Below are positions 7,995-16,343 of a DNA stretch of 34,844 bases, in pieces (position 1 is the stretch's first letter; every line of letters starts with the position of its first letter). The notes beneath the pieces are model-generated. The model was not told where the DNA came from. It saw only the letters and a program-made list of their open reading frames with translations, and ran no database searches. This DNA is from CAZFHP01 sp964519365 (lineage in GTDB: Bacteria > Babelota > Babeliae > Babelales > RVW-14): contig CAZFHP010000011.1 of the NCBI GenBank assembly GCA_964519365.1, positions 1 through 34,844 on the forward strand. The letters are read 5' to 3'. A program made the position numbers and the translations under genes.

Positions 7995-9671
7995 TTACTC
8001 CAACAACTTCAAAGTATAGTCACTAGAACCTATAACAGATTTTCCCTTCGCAAAAAAATCTTTCCACCCGGTATACCTTCCTGCGATATATTTATGTATA
8101 ACGTGATTTGGACAATCTACCCAGTCAACTTCTGATCCAATACCATCAAAAACAATTGGATTTTCAACAGCTTTAGATTGATCAATTAACCGAGAAAAAT
8201 CAAACCATGCAACATTATGAAGTTCAACGTTTAACGTTGATTTAGTTGAATTTATATGCCCAACGAGTTCATTTTCATTAGAAAAAATATGGTTGACGAT
8301 TGAAGAAACGTCTTTTTTTTCCATTAACACTTTTGCAAATGACACTAAAGATGTAACATGCTCATTATTCACAGGAGCTCCATTCTGCTTTCTCACCGAG
8401 TTGGCCGGCAAAACACCTTTCCACTCTAATTTAGCGTTATACGTATCTTGTGATCTACAGACATATGTCGATCCTGGCAATAGAAAAATTTCAAAAACAG
8501 GCGCCGTTCCCCCATATTGACCTTTAACTGAGATAAAAGTATAATACGGTGCATCATCTTTATTTAGCGAATCACTATTTGTTAATGTTGGTCCTCGCAA
8601 AATCCCTCCAGCAATATCAATCATATCAAAACTATGCCCTTCAGGAGCATCATCATCATTTTGTTTTCGTTTTTTTAAATACTCACCAATGTCTCGATAA
8701 TAAACAAGCTTAATCCCTGGACCTAAACCATCTTCTCTAACCACGATGTCAAAACTATTTTTAAGTCCTGGCCTTAATTCTTCAGAAGGGGATACTTCAT
8801 CAATCGCATTCACATGAATATTTGTATAGCCAAGCTTACGCAGCAAATAAACCAACATGTATACCTGCAATAATTTCCCAGCACCAAGTGTCGTGTGAAC
8901 AAATAGATCTGTCTTATTTTTATGTTGGCGCAGAATCTCATTCGCTTGTAACAACGTTATCAAAATTCTTTCTGCAAACCCAAAACAAGACTTACCTGCG
9001 CACATCTCTAAAGTATACGTTTTGCTTAATGGTTGCTTTACATACGTATTCGCACCTGAAACAAAACTATCAGCAAAGTGCTTGATGAATGCATAAACTT
9101 TTACGAAATCAGTATCTTCTCTTTTTACGCCTGGTATAAGTTTTTGCAGAGTCTCTTCTGGCAATACGGCTTGAGGATTTTTAAGTTTCTCTTGCGTAAG
9201 CATTGTTGTATTTTCCCCTTCTTTTGGGGTCGCACCCTCGAGCTCAATCTCATCACTTAATAACCCCCATGTCGTTTGCCTCCTTTTAATATACGGTTCA
9301 TTTTCACCGACACTAGCCTCCACATTTGGGGTAAATATTACTCGCCCCATATCAAGATCTTTCTCTGCATTAATCTGATCTGTCTGAATCTTAGAAAACC
9401 CGCTTATATTAAACGGTTCAACATGGGGCAAAGGCTTGCGAGATGGATCGATAGTAACAGTCAAATCAAAAAGCTTTTTTTTCACCAAACTTAATCTGCC
9501 AGCAAGTGTTACCAGCTTTGACTTAAGCATAACCAAGCTTGAACGAAGCGTAACAAGCTTTGTCTTAAGATCATTAAGTTTATTTTGAACAGGGTTTCCC
9601 ATAACATGTGATTGCCCGTCACAAACGATTAAACAGAACACTAAGACACAGACGCGAATGCGCTTTTTCAT
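7995..9671 (-). CDS. Secreted protein of unknown function with leucine-heptad N-terminus
   Basis: The product has 558 residues. The ATG at 9671 is preferred over the longer frame because GGAGAG lies six bases upstream and a signal peptide follows (MKKRIRVCVLVFCLIVCDG). Directly after it come six perfect seven-residue units with Leu spacing (LNDLKTK, LVTLRSS, LVMLKSK, LVTLAGR, LSLVKKK, LFDLTVT), a strong coiled-coil prediction. In the middle, LFVHTTLGAGKLLQVYML, then VNAIDE and FDMIDIAGG, are spaced like the nucleotide-binding and acidic motifs of a Rossmann/methyltransferase-like fold, but I cannot assign a family. No enzyme function is claimed. Its neighbour at 9866-10198 is also exported and lies upstream in the same direction. 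Confidence 0.75.
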   Translation of the reverse strand: MKKRIRVCVLVFCLIVCDGQSHVMGNPVQNKLNDLKTKLVTLRSSLVMLKSKLVTLAGRLSLVKKKLFDLTVTIDPSRKPLPHVEPFNISGFSKIQTDQINAEKDLDMGRVIFTPNVEASVGENEPYIKRRQTTWGLLSDEIELEGATPKEGENTTMLTQEKLKNPQAVLPEETLQKLIPGVKREDTDFVKVYAFIKHFADSFVSGANTYVKQPLSKTYTLEMCAGKSCFGFAERILITLLQANEILRQHKNKTDLFVHTTLGAGKLLQVYMLVYLLRKLGYTNIHVNAIDEVSPSEELRPGLKNSFDIVVREDGLGPGIKLVYYRDIGEYLKKRKQNDDDAPEGHSFDMIDIAGGILRGPTLTNSDSLNKDDAPYYTFISVKGQYGGTAPVFEIFLLPGSTYVCRSQDTYNAKLEWKGVLPANSVRKQNGAPVNNEHVTSLVSFAKVLMEKKDVSSIVNHIFSNENELVGHINSTKSTLNVELHNVAWFDFSRLIDQSKAVENPIVFDGIGSEVDWVDCPNHVIHKYIAGRYTGWKDFFAKGKSVIGSSDYTLKLLE

Positions 9672-9728
9672 GATACTCTCTCCAATTTGAGTAAATAACC
9701 AATCAAACAAAACCCCCAAATAATCAAA

Positions 9729-9762
9729 AGCTCCAGCCAGATATTAAGCAATCGCTGGAGCT
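9729..9762 (-). terminator. Stem-loop, likely terminator of the small secreted-protein gene
   Basis: A 9-bp perfect stem (AGCTCCAGC / GCTGGAGCT) with a 16-base loop lies at 9729-9762. On the minus strand it is followed by TTTTGATTATTT. It is placed after the gene at 9866-10198 and before the gene starting at 9671. Confidence 0.55.
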
Positions 9763-9865
9763 CTTGTTCTTGTGTAACCTCCCCCAATAAACATAACCAC
9801 CATATAGTCCCAAATACCCCCACACTACTCCCTAACAACTCCCCAGTTTCTCCCTAAAACCTCCC

Positions 9866-10198
9866 CTAAGAGCGTCGCTCCCCCCAACCCTCTTTAACAT
9901 GTTTGTACCATCCCCCCATGTAAAGCAAAAACTTTTTGTACGCTTTTTTTATTTCACTGACCTTGCGCGTCACACCATTTCGACACGTTATACCCCACTG
10001 AGAAAAATATGCTCCTAAAATATTTTTAGGAACACGTTTCTTTCTTGCGCCAGTATATGTCTTTTGTTCACGTTTTTTTATGTGCGCTTTTTTACAAAAA
10101 GCTTCCATGCGCTTAGGATGTAATGACGCAGACGGTAACGCATACCTCTGGTCAAAAATAGCGGTTAAAACAACCGCTAATAATCCTACATACTTCAT
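9866..10198 (-). CDS. Small secreted basic protein, unknown
   Basis: The product has 110 residues. ATG at 10198 is chosen because AGGAGGG lies eight bases upstream; the TTG two codons earlier is less likely. A short signal peptide (MKYVGLLAVVLTAIFDQRYALP) precedes a strongly basic chain (RKKRVPKN, KKREQKT). Two cysteines remain in the mature part. The C-terminal half contains SEIKKAYKKFLLY, which resembles helix II of a J-domain, but the HPD tripeptide is absent. No confident family. GC-rich G runs continue from the 3' end of the gene into the downstream region. Confidence 0.65.
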   Translation of the reverse strand: MKYVGLLAVVLTAIFDQRYALPSASLHPKRMEAFCKKAHIKKREQKTYTGARKKRVPKNILGAYFSQWGITCRNGVTRKVSEIKKAYKKFLLYMGGWYKHVKEGWGERRS

Positions 10199-10323
10199 AC
10201 GCAAAACCCTCCTGCTTACAGCAAGCGTTTATACTTTTATCTCTTTACACATGTATGATAATACAATCGCAAAACAGGATGCAAGAGATTGCAAGAAGAT
10301 GTTAAAAAAAAGAAAATAGCTCT

Positions 10324-10353
10324 TTGCCAATATTCTGTTATAATCGATATAAT
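10324..10353 (+). promoter_or_regulatory. Sigma70-type promoter for lysS
   Basis: TTGCCA (10324-10329), an 18-base spacer and TATAAT (10348-10353) lie 40 bases before the lysS ATG. A second TATAAT at 10339-10344 has no matching -35. Confidence 0.6.
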
Positions 10354-10392
10354 TTCGATTATTTGATGAACCCTTAAACGTAAGATATAGCT

Positions 10393-11913
10393 ATGGAAGA
10401 AAAAAATCTGAAAAAAGCAAATCCTGATCAAACAGAACAAATAGAAATAGAATCAAACGAACATCAAATACGATTAAACAAAGTAGAAGATATGCGCAAA
10501 AACGGCTTAGAACCATGGCCAGCATATGAACCAGTAACAATTACGACCAAGAGCGCAATAGAAGAATACGAGAAAACAAAATCTGAAGAAAAAGAATATT
10601 CGCTTGCAGGCAGGCTCATGCTCACCCGTGATCATGGTAAAACGTTTTTTGGCAAAATACAAGATCGCTCGGGACAACTACAACTGTACATCAAAAAAAG
10701 TATTATCGGCGACGAATCGTTTGATTTTTTTAAAAAGAATATCGATATCGGCGATATCGTCTGGGCTCACGGCTCACTGTTTACAACAAAAACAGGAGAA
10801 GTCACACTTAAAGTTTTGAAGCTAAAACTTATCAGTAAATGCTTGCGCCCATTACCAGAAAAATATCACGGGCTAACAGGAACTGAACAACGATATCGTC
10901 AGCGTTATTTAGATTTAATTAGCAATCAAGAAAGCAAAGACAAATTCAAAAAACGATCTGCGATTAATCAGGGTATTCGAGAATTTTTGCAAAGCAAAGA
11001 CTTTATGGAAGTCGAAACACCCATGTTGCACCCGATCCCAGGGGGCGCTAACGCTCGACCATTTGTAACACACCATAACGCTTATGATATTGATCTTTAT
11101 TTGCGTATCGCACCAGAATTATATTTAAAAAGACTTGTCGTTGGTGGTTTTGATCGCGTTTTTGAGATTAATCGAAACTTTCGAAACGAAGGTGTCTCGA
11201 CAAAACATAATCCTGAATTTACCATGCTCGAGTTTTATATGGCCCATGGTGATTATAAAGCTGGGATTGAATTAACCGAACAGTTATTACAGCATGCGGC
11301 ACAAAAAAGTTTAGGGTCGCTCCATACAACATATCAGGGAAACAAACTCGATTTCACGGCACCGTTTAAAAAACTTACCGTCACAGAATCTCTGTGTGAA
11401 ATTGGCGGGTTCTCTCCTGAGCAAATTTCTGAAGAAAATATTGGCAAAATTATTACTGAACACAAAATTGGGATCCCAGGCAAGCCTAGCTATGGTGTAC
11501 AACTGTTTGCGCTATTTGAAGAATTTGTCGAATCAAAAATTATTCAGCCAACGTTTATAACAGATTACCCAATTGAAGTTTCACCATTAGCCAAACGTAG
11601 CCCCGAAAATAAAGATATCGCTGCTCGTTTTGAGCTGTTTATCATGGGTATGGAATGTGCAAACGGCTTTACAGAGCTTAATGACCCTATTGACCAAGCA
11701 TCACGATTTCAAGATCAAGCTGAAGCACGCGAAGCAGGAGACGAAGAAGCGCAATACTTTGATGCAGATTATGTCAAAGCTCTTGAATACGGGTTGCCAC
11801 CAACGGTTGGCGTTGGCATCGGTATCGATCGCTTAACAATGCTCTTAACAGACACACAGTCGATTAAAGATGTTATTTTGTTCCCGACCATGAAGGCAGT
11901 ATTGGAGAAATAA
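10393..11913 (+). CDS. lysS: Lysyl-tRNA synthetase, class II
   Basis: This cytoplasmic enzyme charges tRNA-Lys. The 506 residues match the family. The N-terminal OB-fold anticodon-binding domain shows YSLAGRLMLTRDHGKTFFG and IQDRSGQLQLYI. The class II core follows: the RYRQRYLDLI block, motif 2 as FRNEGVSTKHNPEFTMLEFY, and motif 3 as GVGIGIDRLTMLLT near the C-terminus. The ribosome site before the ATG is weak. recJ follows 70 bases after the stop, and a dispersed repeat begins at the base after the stop codon. Confidence 0.98.
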   Translation: MEEKNLKKANPDQTEQIEIESNEHQIRLNKVEDMRKNGLEPWPAYEPVTITTKSAIEEYEKTKSEEKEYSLAGRLMLTRDHGKTFFGKIQDRSGQLQLYIKKSIIGDESFDFFKKNIDIGDIVWAHGSLFTTKTGEVTLKVLKLKLISKCLRPLPEKYHGLTGTEQRYRQRYLDLISNQESKDKFKKRSAINQGIREFLQSKDFMEVETPMLHPIPGGANARPFVTHHNAYDIDLYLRIAPELYLKRLVVGGFDRVFEINRNFRNEGVSTKHNPEFTMLEFYMAHGDYKAGIELTEQLLQHAAQKSLGSLHTTYQGNKLDFTAPFKKLTVTESLCEIGGFSPEQISEENIGKIITEHKIGIPGKPSYGVQLFALFEEFVESKIIQPTFITDYPIEVSPLAKRSPENKDIAARFELFIMGMECANGFTELNDPIDQASRFQDQAEAREAGDEEAQYFDADYVKALEYGLPPTVGVGIGIDRLTMLLTDTQSIKDVILFPTMKAVLEK

Positions 11914-11959
11914 TTTGTCTGAACCAGGATTTACAAGATTGGCCAGATTCACAGGATGC
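11913..11959 (+). repeat. Dispersed repeat, copy B (gtctgaacca... type)
   Basis: The plus-strand counterpart of copy A at 7831-7877. It starts at the last base of the lysS stop codon and fills most of the lysS-recJ gap. It contains ggatttacaagattggcc and cagattcacaggat, the degenerate short-period pattern. Confidence 0.6.
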
Positions 11960-11983
11960 TTTTGGCTAACGGTATAAAACAAA

Positions 11984-13249
11984 ATGCAAGTACAAAAAAA
12001 TACGAGCGTAAAAAAGCAATCTGAACAAACAGAGCACATTCAGGGAACAAAATTTGTTTGGCAGATAAAAAAAACAGACGACGCACTCGTACGGTCGATA
12101 AGTACGAAACATGCAATAAGCTATCCTGTCGCCCAGATATTATGCACACGTGGTCTAACAGACGAGAATGCAATAAGATCATATCTGTTTACAACACAAG
12201 AGCAAAACGTTGCTCACGCAAGTTTATTAAAAGATGCAGGCAAAGCAACAGACAGAATTTTAAAAGCAATTAAAAACAAAGAAAAAATTCTTATCGTCGG
12301 GGATTATGACGTCGATGGCATTACATCTACGTCTATTATTCTCTTGTCTCTTATTCCCCTTGAAGCAAACGTAAATTATTTTTTACCCCATCGAGTTAAA
12401 GACGGCTACGGTCTTTCCAAAAAAATCGTAAAAAAAGCAGCACAAAGTGGCTACTCGTTAATTATCACTGTCGACAATGGCATCACGGCATACAAAGCAG
12501 CACAAGAAGCACAAAAACTTAAGATCGATTTAATTATCACGGACCATCACAGACAATTAGATAAGTTACCAGAAGCGCTAGCTATCGTTAATCCCAATCA
12601 AGACGCGTGTTCATACCCTCATAAAACACTCGCAGGTGTTGGCGTTGCATTTAAACTTATAAGTTTATTGTACGAAAAGCTTAACAAAAAGTTACCTGAT
12701 AAAATTTATGAACTTTTATTATTAGGCACCGTTGCAGATGTCGTACCGTTAGAATATGAGAATCGCTTTTGGGTACGCTATGGGCTGCACAAGATTAATA
12801 AAAGCAGAAGCTTAGCACTCTCTGTTCTTTCTCAAAACAGTAAGCTCACAAAAAACAAATTAAATTCTCTGGACATCGGCTTTATGATTGCACCACAAAT
12901 TAACGCCCTTGGAAGACTAGACGACTCGCGTGAAGCGGTAAAATTTTTGATCAGCTCTGATAGCACCGACGTATCTCGTATTGGTCATATTTTGCACACA
13001 ATGAACGAAGAACGAAAACGTGTAGACGCTAAAATTTATGAACAAATCGAAGGTGCAATAATAAACAAGCATATTGATCTTGAAAACGAAAACATTATTC
13101 TTGCTGCTCATGAAAATTGGCCGTCAGGTGTTATCGGCCTTGTTGCCGGCAAGCTTATGCACAATCACGGGAGACCGGCGTTTCTCTTTCATATCGATAA
13201 AAAAAAAGGGCATAGCAAAAGGTTCATGCCGTTCGATTCAAGAGTTTGA
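11984..13249 (+). CDS. recJ: Single-stranded-DNA exonuclease RecJ, N-terminal part before an apparent frameshift
   Basis: RecJ degrades single-stranded DNA 5' to 3' in recombination and mismatch repair. The DHH phosphoesterase motifs are all present: GDYDVDGITS (DYDVDG at 107-112), TVDNGITA, TDHHRQLD (DHH at 187-189) and GTVADVVPLE. The true protein sequence is lost after about residue 408, at a run of nine A (13199-13207); the frame then ends at 13249 in an unrelated 13-residue tail. Removing one A joins it to the frame ending at 13769 and gives about 594 residues, the normal RecJ size. No clear ribosome site precedes the ATG. The extra A is probably a sequencing error, but a real pseudogene or slippage site is possible. 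Confidence 0.92.
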   Translation: MQVQKNTSVKKQSEQTEHIQGTKFVWQIKKTDDALVRSISTKHAISYPVAQILCTRGLTDENAIRSYLFTTQEQNVAHASLLKDAGKATDRILKAIKNKEKILIVGDYDVDGITSTSIILLSLIPLEANVNYFLPHRVKDGYGLSKKIVKKAAQSGYSLIITVDNGITAYKAAQEAQKLKIDLIITDHHRQLDKLPEALAIVNPNQDACSYPHKTLAGVGVAFKLISLLYEKLNKKLPDKIYELLLLGTVADVVPLEYENRFWVRYGLHKINKSRSLALSVLSQNSKLTKNKLNSLDIGFMIAPQINALGRLDDSREAVKFLISSDSTDVSRIGHILHTMNEERKRVDAKIYEQIEGAIINKHIDLENENIILAAHENWPSGVIGLVAGKLMHNHGRPAFLFHIDKKKGHSKRFMPFDSRV

Positions 13250-13769
13250 CATTTTTAATGCCCTTCAAGCATGTCAAAACAAATATCCCGATATATTTAT
13301 AAGCTTCGGCGGGCATTCATTTGCCGCAGGGCTTTCTCTTAAACAAGAGAATATCCCGATACTTAAAGAATTTTTAGAAGAAAAAGTTATACGTGACGTA
13401 AAACCTGAAGATTTACAGCCTAAAGTCTCTCTTGACACACACGCACAACTATCAGAAATAAACAGCAAACTGTTTTCTGAACTTGAATATCTAGAGCCAT
13501 TTGGCAATAAAAACCCCCAGCCCGCGTTTGTGATAAAAAACGTAACGCTGTTACAAGAACCTAAATTATTAAAAGACAAACACGTCAAGTGTTCTGTTTT
13601 TGCAGATGGGATCATAAAGCCTATTATTTTCTTTAATCGCCCCGATCTGTATCACGTATTTTTATCTCTTCAAAATAGCTATTTTCATGTCGCAGGATAT
13701 GTTACAAAAAACGAATGGAACGGCAATACAAGCATCGAATTACAGGGAATTGATATTTCTATTCCATAA
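13209..13769 (+). CDS. recJ: RecJ, C-terminal part after the frameshift
   Basis: This frame continues RecJ in a different register from GIAKGSCRSIQEFDIF. It carries the DHHA1 motif FGGHSFAAGLSL, which binds substrate beside the DHH core, and the RecJ OB-type domain (LEYLEPFGNKNPQPAF, VAGYVTKNEWNG). It has no start of its own at this point; the upstream ATG at 13074 in this frame only reads bases that encode RecJ in the other frame. It therefore belongs with 11984-13249 as one gene. Confidence 0.92.
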   Translation, partial: GIAKGSCRSIQEFDIFNALQACQNKYPDIFISFGGHSFAAGLSLKQENIPILKEFLEEKVIRDVKPEDLQPKVSLDTHAQLSEINSKLFSELEYLEPFGNKNPQPAFVIKNVTLLQEPKLLKDKHVKCSVFADGIIKPIIFFNRPDLYHVFLSLQNSYFHVAGYVTKNEWNGNTSIELQGIDISIP

Positions 13770-13840
13770 GCATGCCAAACATGCTAGACTTGTTTCTTGT
13801 AGTATTCACATATGTTTGGGTTTAGAAAAAAGGAGACGTC

Positions 13841-14965
13841 ATGAAAAAAATATACATGTCTATTATGTATGTTTTCGCCCTTTGCTTTGCTTTTCACGTA
13901 ACAACTGATATTGCTATCGCAAAGAAAACAAAAAAAACCAAAAAAAAGAAAAAGAAAAAAGAAAAGAACAGAAAAAAAAATAAGCGCGAAAAAAAAGAAA
14001 AAATCGAAGCCCCAACAGAAGCTACAATAGCTCCAACAGCTACAATCACTCCAACAGCTCCAAAAAAAATCGAAAAACAAAAAATTCAAGAAACTCAAGT
14101 ATTAACACCAAAACAAACATCCGAAAAGCTTCAAGATAAAATCGACAACGAAGAAAATATATTCAGCGAAGATGACCGTGACGATGAAGAAGCACGCGTT
14201 TCGAGAAAATCCCGAAAGCCATTTTCCATAACTATCGCAGGCTCTCCAGTTGCTTATTATACGCTCAACAAATATAACCCCCAACAATTTTTAATTTCAG
14301 CTCGAGAACTTCACGCAGCGGGGCTCAATGCGCCATGTAAAATTTCTGAAATTATTTATGCAAACAATAATACATGCGTAAAAATAGGAGCAACAACAAA
14401 GAAGAAGCTTATCTCTCTTCTAAAAACACACATAACAACAGAAGAACAACCATTTTATTGGGATGGCCATAGAAACATTGTCATAGAGATCGAAAATAAT
14501 AACCAAACATATAGCCAACGACCTGTTATTAAACTTTCAGGATTATACACAAAGTCAAAAGCTGTTACAATCATGCATATTCACAATGCAAAAACCAATA
14601 ATAGCCTATGGGGAATTACCGACAAAAACTATCTCTATCGCTGGACCGGAACCCAATGGGTAAAACAAAAAACAAAAGGGGCGCCACGCTTAAAGAGTAT
14701 TACTGCCGCACCAAATGGCCTTATGTATGCCCTTAACACTAATGGCAAACTGTACACGGCCGTTGATGCGAGTGATGATACAAGTGAACCTATTATATGG
14801 GATGCATACCCATTAGAAAAAACAGATATCGAACTTGACCAGATTACACTATCTGGCAACATACTCTTTGCTCTTGATTGTACTAACAAAAATTTGTACC
14901 AACTTGAAGGCTCACACTGGAAACATATTCGAACGTTCGCTTCAAGAGCTATATCTTTACACTAA
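13841..14965 (+). CDS. Secreted lysine-rich protein with beta-sandwich-like and propeller-like repeats
   Basis: The product has 374 residues; AGGAG lies five bases before the ATG. A signal peptide (MKKIYMSIMYVFALCFAFHV...AIA) is followed by an extremely basic stretch at about 28-54 (mostly Lys/Arg), a Pro/Thr linker (APTEATIAPTATITPTAP) and an acidic region. A domain with QFLISARELHAAGL and QPFYWDGHRNIVIEI follows, then C-terminal units such as SLWGITDKNYLYRWTGTQWV and SITAAPNGLMYALNTNGKLY. These units resemble tectonin/beta-propeller blades. The next gene has the same two domains in the same order, so the pair arose by duplication. Function unknown; surface or secreted binding is an inference. 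Confidence 0.8.
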   Translation: MKKIYMSIMYVFALCFAFHVTTDIAIAKKTKKTKKKKKKKEKNRKKNKREKKEKIEAPTEATIAPTATITPTAPKKIEKQKIQETQVLTPKQTSEKLQDKIDNEENIFSEDDRDDEEARVSRKSRKPFSITIAGSPVAYYTLNKYNPQQFLISARELHAAGLNAPCKISEIIYANNNTCVKIGATTKKKLISLLKTHITTEEQPFYWDGHRNIVIEIENNNQTYSQRPVIKLSGLYTKSKAVTIMHIHNAKTNNSLWGITDKNYLYRWTGTQWVKQKTKGAPRLKSITAAPNGLMYALNTNGKLYTAVDASDDTSEPIIWDAYPLEKTDIELDQITLSGNILFALDCTNKNLYQLEGSHWKHIRTFASRAISLH

Positions 14966-14995
14966 ACTTTTGTATGTTTTATTTTGGGAAAAATC

Positions 14996-16288
14996 ATGAA
15001 AAAAATATGTAACAAACTTCTGTTTGTACTTGTCTTTTTAACACATACTCTTTTTGCAGAAGATATAGAAATTGTCGATCCAATTACTATTCCTGGGCCG
15101 ACTCCTAAACCGTTTTGCCTAAATATTCCTGAACATATCTCTATACAAAATAGCCTCATAAAAAGCAAAACTCGAGACTGCTATGAACAAGCACCATGTA
15201 CATATTATGGCCAAATTGGAACCGAGTCATACGCTGGACTTTACCCATATGGTTATGCATTTAGTGAACCAAGCCGTCGAACCCAATTTCTTATTTACAA
15301 AAGCGAATTAGATTCGCTTGGCATACAAGCAGGAGACTATATTTCTGCAATTTACTTAAATATCTTTGGAACGTTTCCAGCGAACACACTTACGTCTTTC
15401 AAGATAGCACTCGGCCATACAGCGCTCAACGATATCGTCCCAACAGCTCCAACAGGTGTTACAGGGTTAAGTGCTTTTCATACAAGTAGCCCATTTTTAT
15501 TTACGACAGGAGGCTGGAGACTTCACACAGGCATACCATTTGAATGGGACGGTGTCAGCAATATTGTTATTCAAACATGTGCACAAGGGCCAACGGGAGC
15601 TTTTATGCTCGGAGCACCTGCTGTGTTTAGCAGTATAATCCCTGTTTTATCGCTATATGGCCTTGATGCATCACCAACAATCGACTGTGCTTCTATCCCG
15701 TTTACCTATGGCATAGCCGTTCGTCCTAATATCGTCTTAAAAGTCGAAGGCCAATGTGATCCATTTACAACAGGCGACGTCTTTGACCCAGTCCCAACAA
15801 CAATACAGATGCTTAAAATCGTCAGGCGTTTGGGGAACACGTACTGGGGCGTTAAGTCAGATAACACGCTACACTTTTTTGATGGCCATGAATGGGTTCA
15901 AGTAACGGCATCTGGAATAGCAGATTTTATTTCTATCACAGCTTTGTGTGACGGAAGCAAAACCTACGCACTTGATACATCAGGAAAAGCATATGAGCTA
16001 ACAATTGTAACGATTAATAATATTGGCCTGCCAGCGACAACAACTGTTTCGACAACATGGGTAGCGCTTACACCATTAGGTGACGACCCAACGCTTGAAG
16101 ATCTTTTCTTTGCCATCGATCAAACACTCTATGGCAAAGCAGGAAGAATTCTTTACAGTCATACAAGTACAGCCGGTTGGAAGCGAAGACGTGCTTTGGC
16201 TCAAACTCGCTACGCAAACGGTGCGCGATTTGTTCAACGCAAAAACGAATTTATACAAATACCGGCGCCAATAAATACGCCGTCATAA
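14996..16288 (+). CDS. Secreted protein with beta-sandwich-like domain and propeller-like repeats, paralogue of the preceding gene
   Basis: The product has 430 residues. I prefer ATG 14996 over the TTG four codons upstream, because GGGAAAA precedes it and MKKICNKLLFVLVFLTHTLFA is a textbook signal peptide. The first domain contains RTQFLIYKSELDSLGI, FKIALGHT and GIPFEWDGVSNIVIQTC. This pattern (T/AELxxxGl ... iGHT ... PFvWDGxSNiviE) is known from extracellular proteins of Bacteroidetes and others. The C-terminal part has NTYWGVKSDNTLHFFDGHEW, SITALCDGSKTYALDTSGKAYEL and a further LFFAIDQTLYGKAG unit, as in a tectonin-like propeller. It lies 30 bases after its paralogue, probably in one transcript ended by the terminator at 16315. 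Confidence 0.82.
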   Translation: MKKICNKLLFVLVFLTHTLFAEDIEIVDPITIPGPTPKPFCLNIPEHISIQNSLIKSKTRDCYEQAPCTYYGQIGTESYAGLYPYGYAFSEPSRRTQFLIYKSELDSLGIQAGDYISAIYLNIFGTFPANTLTSFKIALGHTALNDIVPTAPTGVTGLSAFHTSSPFLFTTGGWRLHTGIPFEWDGVSNIVIQTCAQGPTGAFMLGAPAVFSSIIPVLSLYGLDASPTIDCASIPFTYGIAVRPNIVLKVEGQCDPFTTGDVFDPVPTTIQMLKIVRRLGNTYWGVKSDNTLHFFDGHEWVQVTASGIADFISITALCDGSKTYALDTSGKAYELTIVTINNIGLPATTTVSTTWVALTPLGDDPTLEDLFFAIDQTLYGKAGRILYSHTSTAGWKRRRALAQTRYANGARFVQRKNEFIQIPAPINTPS

Positions 16289-16314
16289 GATTTCGTCACG
16301 AAAAGAATTATTTC

Positions 16315-16343
16315 AAAATAGGGCCCGAACCGGGCCCTATTTT
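16315..16343. terminator. Bidirectional rho-independent terminator
   Basis: A perfect 13-bp stem (AAAATAGGGCCCG / CGGGCCCTATTTT) with a three-base loop lies between two convergent genes. Both strands end the stem in TATTTT. It overlaps the stop codon of the minus-strand gene (16342-16344). Confidence 0.92.

Noticed and set aside
13074..13208. Independent start of a separate C-terminal RecJ protein at the ATG at 13074
   Set aside because: The bases from 13074 to 13208 encode perfect RecJ sequence in the other frame, so the ATG is incidental and the split is due to the A run.
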